Shown here one piece after another: positions 22,801 through 31,000 of a stretch of 50,666 bases of DNA. Each line of letters opens with the position of its first letter. Position 1 is the first letter of the stretch. Both the position numbers and the translations under genes were made by a program. The notes beneath the pieces are model-generated. The model did not search any database and was not told the origin of the DNA. It was given only the letters and a program-made list of their open reading frames with translations. This stretch comes from Branchiostoma floridae (Eukaryota; Chordata; Leptocardii; Amphioxiformes; Branchiostomatidae): positions 3,246,333 through 3,296,998 of the forward strand of contig NC_049981.1 of assembly GCF_000003815.2 (NCBI RefSeq), read 5' to 3'.

Positions 22801-25800
22801 TGTAAATGGAAAGGAAATTGCCATCTTCCAATCCAGGTTTAGGTATTGACCTGCTATTAACCTTTGATCCTTAGCCCTGTGACCCCAAGTTGTGAGGTCA
22901 TATGGATGCGGCATATGCTGGCAGTGCCTCCTTGTTGTAAACCTTTGACCCTTGCCCCTGTGACCACAGGTTGTAAGGAGGTCATGTGACAGCATGTAGA
23001 CGCGGCGTACGCCGGCATTGCCTTCATGTTGTTAACCTATAACCCTTGCCCCTTTGACCCCAGGTCGTGAGGAAGTCATGTGGCTGCATGTAGACGCGGC
23101 GTACGCCGGCAGTGCCTTCATGTGGTTAACCTATAACCCTTGCCCCTTTGACCCCAGGTCGTGAGGAGGTCATGTGGCTGCATGTAGACGCGGCGTACGC
23201 CGGCAGTGCCTTTATCTGCCCTGAGTACAGACCACTGCTGGATGGGGTGGAGGTGGGTTCTCCTTTTTAGGGACGGTCACACAAATGTGAATGTACAAGT
23301 CTGTATGTGTTGGGTATTGACATTCTTTTGGTTTAGGTTAAGTTCGTAGGGAAGAAGTTGTACTTCACTTTGGCTTTTATTGTGCAGCCAGGTTATTGAA
23401 CTGAAAAAAATACTTTTTTGGCTGCCAACTTTACCAAAACAAAAAAAGGGAACTCGTGGAATTAAATATATGCGCTCATGTGACAGCTCCCTTCGGACAC
23501 ACCAACACATGTATTTGGTTCCTGACTATCTTGACCAAGTTTTTGCAGTAAAGCAGAAATTCAAACTATTTGAAACCTTTTTCCCAGTTTGCAGATTCCT
23601 TCAACTTTAACCCCCACAAGTGGATGAGGGTGAACTTTGACTGCTCAGCCATGTGGTGAGTTATGAACTTCAACCCTGACTCCCAACCTTTCACTTCTAG
23701 CCCTACATGATTTTCTTAACCTTTTAGTATGAATAAAGGCAAATTCAATGGCGTTCCTCAGTAAAACCTCTGTGCTTCTGTCTTGTGTTTTTTGAAAGAC
23801 AGCTACAGTGAAAAAATCCCAAAGGATCTAATCTGTGCTGACATGTTCTGGTTGTTGAAGGATTCGGAACCGAGCAGACATCGTGGACGCATTCAACCTG
23901 GATCCACTCTACCTCAAACATGACAACCAAGGTCAGGATGGGTGTCGGGCTCATGTCATCTGGCTTTTGATTGGTCATTTGAACAGTGAAAAGCTAGCTC
24001 ACGGTTTTTATACAGCACTGGTAGCACTTATTATGCTTTCCCTGTTGTTTATATTATCTTGAAGAACTTTATTGCACAATGATCGTACGCGGTACAATGT
24101 ATGGCAGAAAAAAGAAGAAACAAACTTATCATCCTAATTACTAAAGCAAGTACTAAAACATAGTACATTATGCAGATTATGAATATAGAATGACATTTGA
24201 CATCCTTATTTCTAAAACAATGAGAGCTAGCTTAAAACATTGTACTGCATTCGAGTGGGGCTAATTATGAGTTTCGGTATTTTTTGTTATGACAAAGCAA
24301 TCTTTTATATATTTACCTATTTTAGCATTGTGGGAGTTGTCACATCTGAATATATATAACCTGTGTATCTCACCTGGGCTCTTCTCTCTCCTTGGTGCTG
24401 AAGGTTTGGTGACAGACTACAGGGTGAGCAGCTTTCAGATCTCCTAAATAATCCTGTCATTAAGCCTGTAGGTCTGTAGGTCTTTAGTCTGTGGTCTTCT
24501 CTATTTTCTGTGTACTTACCTGTAGGTATCCTCTTGAACATGCTTTCAGATCTCCTGAATAATCCTGTCATTAAGACTGTAGACAGTGTAGGTCTGTGGT
24601 CTTCTCTATTTTCTGTGTACTTACCTGTAGGTATCCTCTTGAACATGTTTTCAGATCTCCTAAATAATCCTGTCATTAAGCCTGAAGGTCTGTAGTCTGT
24701 GGTCTTCTCTATTTTCTGTGTACTTACCTGTAGGCATCCTCTTGAACATGCTTTCAGATCTCCTAAATAATCCTGTCATTAAGCCTGTAGGTCTGTAGTC
24801 TGTGGACTTCTCTGACTATTTGCTGTGTACTTACCTGTAGGTATTCTCTTGAGCATGCTTTCAGATCCTGTCCTTAACTTCAAGCCTGTAGGTCTGTAGT
24901 GTGCAGTCTTCTCTGCCTATTTGTTGTATAACCTGTAGATATCCTCTTGAGTAGGCTTTCAGATCTCATCTGCTATTGTCTGTGCTTTTCCTTACACCTG
25001 TCTGTCATTCTGCAGTTTTCTCTGCCTGTTTGCTGGGCATTTAGTCCTTCTCTTTGGCAGATAGTGGTGACCTAAATGTGTTTTTTAGTACTTTATGTTG
25101 ATAGTTTGCTTGAGAGTTCCCTTTTCACACATTTTAGTTGATATTTTTACCTTCCTGCAGTACTATTAGATATGACTAGGGACATTGATTGAATCTTGAC
25201 TGCACTGACAAATACCACTATATAGGGGCATAACTGACCTTTAACCCTGCAGCACTGGCAGATTCCGCTAGGGCGGCGCTTCCGCTCGCTGAAGCTGTGG
25301 TTCGTGTTACGCATGTTCGGGGTCAAAGGTCTTCAGGAGCATATCAGGAAGGTGAGACATAAGACGTTTTTTTAGTAAGAAGAATGTTTGTTTTGGTTGA
25401 AGAAGCAAGGATCAGATCTCTTTTAGTACAGCAACGTTATTGAGCCACATGTAAAGCGTATACAAACTAAGGGCATGTATCAACATACTCATAGTAATGT
25501 GTTATGCTTCGGTCCCATTTGCAAATTGAGGCCTGGACGAGATGTTTATGGAACCAAACGTTTTTTAACCGAACGAACCGCATGATTTAATAAAAGAGAC
25601 AAAAAACTTAAAAGTTCCTAAACTCATAAATATAATCATGTATTTAGTTTGGTTTGGAAATGTGATCTTTGCATTAGCAGTGTTTTTGCCCAGCATCTTT
25701 TGCTTCCTATTGTGATCTCATCTGACTGTTTCTAACACTCACATGTCAGAAAGTTGTGAGTTATTTAAAAACCTTCACACCTTGTACATTCCGAAACACA

Positions 25801-26732
25801 TGAAGTAACAATAAAGAAGTTGAACTTGGTTCAGCTGACAGCACACGAAGATGCTGACATTCCCTGTTCTGTTCTCCTTGCAGCAAGTCGGGCTGGCTAA
25901 GGAGTTTGAGACCCTTGTAAGGAGCGACGAGAGATTCGAGGTTACAGCTAAGGTGGTGCTAGGGCTGGTCTGCTTCCGACTCAAGGTGTGTGACGGAGTA
26001 TACGTTTTGTTAGTACATCTAGAGTTCTCTTTGTTGTGCATCATGCATGTATCTCAGACTACATTTGATGTGTTTTTGATTGCTAAGATTACCGAGCAAT
26101 AAAGTCTGATATCTGTCAAGCCTGCCACACCTTTATCTATCCATTTCTACCTACATTGTATTTAGATTTACCATATTTGTGGAAGGATTGACATAATAGG
26201 TGACTATCACCTTTGCAAGATGTCAGCCCGGAGACAAGACTGTAAGGTTTGATCCACTCACACCGGGAATGTCCCCTACCGCACTTATACCTTTGCTTTA
26301 AAGAACAAATCATATTGCCCAAGCTCAACCTTCACACATTTGCAAGTGTTTTTCCAATGTTTCTAGTACTAGTATCTTAGAAATGGCATAAAGCTGTCAC
26401 TTTGGCTCTAAGTGCCTTAAAACAGTTAACCTAACTATTAAGATTTCTTCAAGACTTCTTCGAGTGTTTGCAAGATAAGTTGTATATTTCGTACATTTTG
26501 TCTGTAGGGTTCCAATGACGTTAACGAGCTGCTACTTAAGAAGATTAACGATGGGAAGAAGATCTACCTGGTCCCGTCCCAGATGCGAGGAGCATACTTC
26601 CTGAGATTTGCCGTCTGCGCCGCCACGACAGCATCTCAAGACGTCTCCTACGCCTGGGAGATTATCAGTCAGCTGGCCGGCGACGTCTTACAGGGGGAAA
26701 ACAGCGGAAACAACAAAGATGGTGAAAAATAG
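16662..26732 (+). CDS. DDC: Aromatic-L-amino-acid decarboxylase (DOPA decarboxylase), 14 coding exons
   Basis: PLP enzyme converting L-DOPA or 5-HTP to dopamine or serotonin in the cytosol. Exons: 16662-16897, 17491-17584, 18334-18447, 20421-20540, 21160-21294, 21825-21968, 22508-22574, 23158-23252, 23588-23655, 23861-23931, 24404-24423, 25253-25351, 25884-25985, 26508-26732. They sum to 1590 nt in one frame (529 residues plus stop), each with GT..AG ends and matching phase. Numbered from the second ATG (16791) the key residues fall on the vertebrate DDC positions: His192 (AHSSVE), Thr246 (TLGTT), Asp271 (HVDAAYAG), PLP lysine 303 (FNFNPHKW), catalytic-loop Tyr332 (LDPLYLKH). Tyr332 argues for decarboxylase rather than aldehyde synthase. 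[18 protein letters not shown] and NPHKW favour DDC over histidine decarboxylase. Odd: position 79 is Cys instead of Tyr. An acceptor at 16651 implies an upstream UTR exon. Confidence 0.95.
18334..18447 (+). CDS. DDC: DDC exon 3 (active-site loop, Cys at position 79)
   Basis: 38 codons, phase 0 at both ends, beginning [16 protein letters not shown]. Vertebrate DDC has Tyr79-Phe80 in this loop; here it is Cys-Phe, with Thr82 and Phe103 kept. The donor is GTACGT. The last ~45 bases of this exon plus its donor are copied ten more times in the intron that follows. Confidence 0.95.
18448..20055 (+). repeat. Intron 3 minisatellite containing ten copies of the exon 3 end and its splice donor
   Basis: About 1.6 kb of tandem units. 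The short unit is ~26 bp (GTATTAACCCTCACACTACT then GGGGAC). At irregular intervals a longer unit copies the exon end (GGGGGACATG.TGTCTGG to TGGGTACGT), with exon-like starts near 18523, 18642, 18817, 19095, 19229, 19337, 19435, 19685, 19830 and 19929. The copies still read as variants of [15 protein letters not shown], e.g. [10 protein letters not shown] and [10 protein letters not shown]. Nearly all keep GTACGT; the last has GTACAT. Confidence 0.95.
20145..20420 (+). repeat. Tandem decoy copies of the exon 4 acceptor and 5' half
   Basis: Copies of the pyrimidine tract, AG and first ~55 bases of exon 4 start at 20216 and 20315, before the genuine exon at 20421, with a decayed fragment near 20150. 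Units are ~100 bp and end in GGTTATGTGAAGGTTAACTG. The first decoy would encode [20 protein letters not shown] then a stop. Confidence 0.9.
20694..20868. promoter_or_regulatory. Array of six CCAAT motifs in DDC intron 4
   Basis: AGCCAAT occurs at 20694, 20726, 20750, 20804, 20836 and 20859, four of them as the full AGCCAATCAG, the consensus NF-Y site. A ~55-bp unit (GCCAATCAG, ACCAAGGACAGCATTC) is partly tandem. This could be an intronic enhancer or promoter, or just a minisatellite that happens to contain CCAAT. Confidence 0.4.
21053..21159 (+). repeat. Decoy copy of the exon 5 acceptor plus (GTT/ATT)n
   Basis: At 21053 TTTTTCCAG is followed by GGCACAGCTAGTGCAGCAAC, a copy of the genuine exon 5 start at 21160 (GGCACAGCTAGTGAAGCGAC). 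It decays after ~30 bases. A TTG/TTA simple repeat (about 21119-21155) forms the genuine polypyrimidine tract. Confidence 0.8.
22888..23157 (+). repeat. Three decoy copies of the exon 8 acceptor and 5' half
   Basis: Exon-8-like sequence starts near 22890, 22970 and 23064, before the genuine exon at 23158, in ~80-94-bp units. Each has TTGACCC.. AG, then GT.GTGAGGAGGTCATG, GTAGACGCGGCGTACGCCGG and a truncated tail followed by TTAACCTATAACCC. The copy nearest the exon is almost identical to it ([18 protein letters not shown]), the farthest is most decayed. Confidence 0.9.
23588..23655 (+). CDS. DDC: DDC exon 9, PLP-binding lysine
   Basis: Encodes [19 protein letters not shown] and onwards. The lysine of NPHKW is the Schiff-base residue; counted from the second ATG it is position 303, as in vertebrate DDC. 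Acceptor TTTTTCCCAG, donor GTGAGT, ending in phase 2. Confidence 0.95.
24058..24128 (-). mobile_element. LINE 3' tail remnant in DDC intron 10
   Basis: On the minus strand it reads CATACATTGTACCGCGTACG, then ATCATTGTGCAATAAAGTTC and TTCAAG, the same style of 3' end as at 38.45 kb (GCAATAAAGTTATT) and 44.6 kb. Heavily 5' truncated; no coding part left. Confidence 0.6.
24404..24423 (+). CDS. DDC: DDC exon 11, a 20-nt microexon
   Basis: Only 20 nt: GT then six codons encoding LVTDYR. The acceptor is GGTGCTGAAG, the donor GTGAGC. It completes the flexible catalytic loop between Tyr332 (exon 10) and HWQIPLGRR (exon 12). The loop is two residues shorter than the vertebrate one (KHDNQGL against KHSHQDSGL). 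I recall that human DDC has a similarly tiny exon here, so the microexon is probably ancestral. Confidence 0.9.
24424..25040. repeat. Minisatellite, ~100-111 bp units, in DDC intron 11
   Basis: Six units, each with CTTTCAGATCTCCTAAATAA, TCCTGTCATTAAGCCTGTAG, TTCTCTATTTTCTGTGTACT and CTGTAGGTATCCTCTTGAAC. It starts right at the microexon donor. Repeated TACCTGTAG/GTATCC motifs resemble both acceptor and donor. Units decay toward 25.0 kb. Confidence 0.85.
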
Positions 26733-27540
26733 GCGGCGTAACTTTTAAAATCAGCATTTTAGGGGAGGCAGCATTATTCAGGTTTTGGTCCTTTAATCTG
26801 TTGGGGAGTGTTTTCAGTGGGCGGGTGACATTTCACAGGGAGAAAACAGTAAAAACAACAATTTACAAAAAAGATAATTTAAATTTTTTTGACTTGCCAT
26901 GGCAATAGGTTTCTGAAAGGCATATTGGACAAAAATCACTAATTTGGTTTAAACAATGGAATTTTAAGATTTTCTTGCTAAACTTCACTTGTTGTCAATA
27001 ATTTTTAATATCTAACATATCTAAGTATGGCAATTATTATTAGATATTCATACATTATACTAAATTGATAACGTAATTGGTAAAAATTAAAGATGGCCGA
27101 CAATATTAATTCATTCATTCAATTTATGAAAAGTATAACCAGCTTTTTTTCACCTGGATTTCATCACTACTTGGTAGTTTCTTAAAAAACATTTATGTGA
27201 AAGTTTTCGATCCGTCTTCATGTATTTTAGGGTTGAATGTTAAAAAAGATGTATCTTAATACATTTAAGCTTGATACGTCATTTTACGTCGTTGCGTTTG
27301 CTTTTGAATTCACAACAGACGTCTTATAACACTTAAATATTGCAACATTTATTGTTAAATTTTTGTGAGATATTTAGGAAAGATGGGAATTCCCTGTTTA
27401 AGCCAAAAGAAAGCAAATAATAACATTATATTTACGCCATATTACGTTATAATGATATAAAAATTATAAAAATTACAAAACTTGACGAGCATATAAAAGT
27501 GAAAGAAAGTGTTTTTGAACCAGTTTTAGCTCACTGAAGA
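26733..27540 (+). other. DDC 3' UTR and AT-rich downstream region
   Basis: At 26819-26866 is a decayed copy of the last ~45 coding bases (GGCGGGTGACATTTCACAGG, GAGAAAACAG.AAAACAACAA), matching GGCCGGCGACGTCTTACAGG in exon 14. No AATAAA was seen close by; ATTAAA at 27086 is a possible weak polyA signal. Otherwise AT-rich with no gene. Confidence 0.5.
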
Positions 27541-27599
27541 GCTATTCTTTCACTGGTCGTGACAGAGAAGACAGACGCTTTGTACAGCAACCATTTCCA

Positions 27600-27705
27600 G
27601 TAGCGTGCATGTCGAGCGACAAAGCCGAAATCGAACTGACGGCTTCTAGTTCCAGAGGCAGGGCCGCTAACCACTGGACTACGCGCTCTACACAAATCAC
27701 TTTTG
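27600..27705 (-). mobile_element. tRNA-derived SINE-like fragment
   Basis: The minus strand reads GCGTAGTCCAGTGGTTAGCG (A-box like) and, ~35 bases later, GTCAGTTCGATTT (B-box like), the internal Pol III promoter layout. The arms do not fold as a functional tRNA, so a SINE or tRNA pseudogene is more likely. Confidence 0.5.
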
Positions 27706-27978
27706 TGATCGTACAGTAAGCCATTTCGAAATTACGAAGGGGGAAGTGGTCCAGGGAATACCCCAAAATCCCAGTCTGGATAGGGTTAAGAAGCTGGTAG
27801 AAACCGTCAAAAATTGACAGGGTATTTTTGTACCAAATTTAACATACGTTTGAATTTGATTTTTTTTTACTGCAATGTTTCAATTTAAACTACTAATTCA
27901 CCCCACTGTTTAAAGAATGTAACAAGGAATATGTTGATATTAAAAACTTAAAAGGATATGACCCCGACATTTACGAAC

Positions 27979-28095
27979 CGATGCAGTTTGATCCAGATTC
28001 CCGGTACCCATGACGACAGGTACAGCGGTAGCTCCCTTCAGTGTTCACACAGTTGTGATCACATCCTCCGTTGTTACTGGAGCACTCGTTTATGT
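27979..28095 (-). CDS. EGF exon 3 (most 3') of the lectin/EGF gene
   Basis: 117 nt, phase 1-1, acceptor CCCCTCTTAG, donor GTTCGT. Encodes [20 protein letters not shown], then six-cysteine EGF spacing to SGSNCIG. The D-I-N-E-C start and a Tyr after the fourth Cys fit a Ca-binding EGF. Confidence 0.85.
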
Positions 28096-31000
28096 CTAAG
28101 AGGGGAAAAAGAGGCTGAGTTACTCTCCAGCATAAGCGATAGTCTGAGATAATTTTTGAAACCATCGCAACCAAAACGAAATTTTATACAGCATATGGAT
28201 CTACACATCTGCTGCAAAAAAAGACTTCTGTACACAATGACAATATTAGCCATCCTTTTCAGCTCTAGTTTCCCTTCTCCAGATAATGGAATCAGATATC
28301 GTTTAACATTTAGATAATGGTAGCATGGCAGTCAGTTGAACACAGGACAACGCAACGCTATAAAGGTACAGGGCTGATAACCCAGTTGGACCTCTCTACA
28401 GGAAAGCATGTTAAAATACAGTGAAACAAGGCTTCAGAAAAGTACTAACCACACTTTCAGCCTTAAAAGACATTATCCACCAGAAAATCACATGGGTCAT
28501 CTTTACAACCGTTAAAAAAGAAAACATCGAGTTTATCAGTTAAAAACTCCGAGTGATGCTTGCTCCATGAAAGAAACCTCACATTTGACCCCGTTTTTCT
28601 GCTGATACCACCCATATGACAACTAAAATTCTTCCGCACGCAAGAAAACTGCTAAACTAAGCAAATTTTGTCCGAAATTTAAATTTACATAACAAACTTT
28701 CGTATTGTCATTGTTAATGTCTTATTACCGATCCCAAACATTTTCTAATTATTTCACATTTTCAAAGTATATAACCAAAACAACATTTTTGTAAGTGACG
28801 TGTCAAACATTTAGACTTAAGACTCAAAACATCATTTTTGTAAGTAACGTGTCAAATGTTTAAAGTTAAAAATTAAGAAACTGGTCTACCGGTGGAAACC
28901 GTCGAAAACTGTCAGGGTGAACAAATATCTTTGTTGCAAAACGTAAGTGTGGATTTGATCATTTTCAACTGTGATGTTTCGATGTTAACTACTAATGTAT
29001 CCCATTTGTTAAAGAATGTAACACGGAATATCTTGATATTCAGAAAAAAACATTATTTGATCCCCAATATTTACGAACCGATGCATCTTGATCCAGATTT
29101 CCGGTACCCATGACGACAGGTACAGCGGTAGCTCCCGTCAGAGTTCACACAGTTGTGGGCACAGCCTCCGTTGTTACTGGAGCACTCGTTTATATCTAAG
29201 AGGGGAAAAAGAGTGTTACTCTCCAACATAATAGATAATTTTTGAAACCATCACAAATGAAACTTTATACAGCATGCAATCGTTTGTTGACAGGCATTTT
29301 TAAAAAGAAAATCGCTAATTTTAGTTCTAACAATGTATTTTTCAAGTTTGTTTGCTACTTTACTGCTATTTTCTTACATAGATAAAATCGAATGTCGGAC
29401 ATTTCGGCACATGGACACTTCGGCCCCCTGGCAATCAGGACATTCCGACCCCAAGTCGAGGACACTTGGGCCACAAGCCGAGGGCACTTCGGCCCCGGGT
29501 CCAGTCCACGATAGTTATCTAACACGTAGCACGAGTTGACTAAATAACATATAATTTTAGGACGTATGATTTTACTTGTACAATATACAGTGGAATCCGC
29601 TTATTTGCATAGCCGAGGTGTCAGGCGATTTCATGCAATTCTCCAAAGTAGTCGATTAACCCGCTGAGATCAAACGCAGCACTGAAGGGGAAAGGGGTCG
29701 TAGAGGTTATGGCTGACACCTGGAACAAACATGTGTATTACATCAAGGAGGTTATATCACATCCTATATAACCTAGCGGGGCCGAAGTGTCCTCGGTCTG
29801 GGGCCGAAGTGTCCTGGAGTTGGGGCAGAAATGTCCGGGCCGAAGTGTCCATGTGCCGAACTGTCCTGATACCATAAAATCTCATATTATATACAATATA
29901 TCCCATAATCAGAAATACATAAATTATTCTAATTTGATGACGTTAATAACCAGAATTCAAAATGGCTGACCATATAACCAAATCAAGAATAACTAGCTCA
30001 TCATGCCTTTGAATTTTCAACTACCTGGTATTTTTTTTTCAATAAAAAAAACTTTTGAATGAACGTTTTATGATTTTTTGTTGTAAGAATATATGTTTGA
30101 AAATTCAAGTTGGTGGCTATATAATGGCGGAGACCAACTTGAATGTAAGATACTCATGACGTCATTTTGATGCCATTACTGTTGTTTTGGCATTACAAGT
30201 CATAACAAACATTATTATTCTGTTATCTGCACGTGTTGTTACATTTTTAGCATACATTGTAAGTTTTCTGGAAATACAACTTTTTCATAATTCCAGCCAG
30301 TACAGTCAAAATAATGCGTAAAATTCTTTATGGATAAGTTTAGAGAATGTAACAAGGAATATCTTTATATTTAAAAAAAGGAAAATATTTCATCCCCGAT
30401 ATTTACGAACCGATGCATCTTGATCCTGATGTCTGGTACCCATGACGACAGGTACAGCGGTAGCTCCCGTCAGTGTTCTCACAGTTGTGGGCACAGACTC
30501 CGTTGTTACCGGAGCACTCGTTTATATCTAAGAGGGGGAAAAAGAGTGGTACTATCCAACATAATAGATAGTCTGAGATAAATGTGCTGAAAATTGACAG
30601 CCATTTGCACTACAATGATAGCATTTACCATTCTTTTTAGCTATAAATTTCCGTCTTCAGATAATTAAATCGAAAACTGTTTATTAATCGGATAGCAGCA
30701 TATTGAGATTGGCAGTCAGTTCAACACAGGTCAACGCAGCTTGCTAAACGTAAATGGCTGATACCACAGGTGGACCTCCCCATAGGAAAGCACGTTAAAA
30801 TAAACTTAAACAAGGCTTAAAAAAAGTACCAATTTTGATCTTGCATTTTTTCCCAGTCCCAGGGGTAATTTTTTATAACTATTAAAAAATGAAAACAGGT
30901 AGTTTATTGGCTACAACGTCGAGGGATCCTTGCCCAAGGAGGAACCCTCACCTTTGACTGCATCCATATGACCCAACAACTGAAATCTTTCGGCACACCA

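Noticed and set aside
16662-26732. Histidine decarboxylase as the identity of the PLP gene
   Set aside because: [26 protein letters not shown] and the [14 protein letters not shown] region are DDC-like; HDC typically has NPSKW.
27600-27705. Functional tRNA gene
   Set aside because: A- and B-box-like motifs are present but acceptor and anticodon stems do not pair convincingly.
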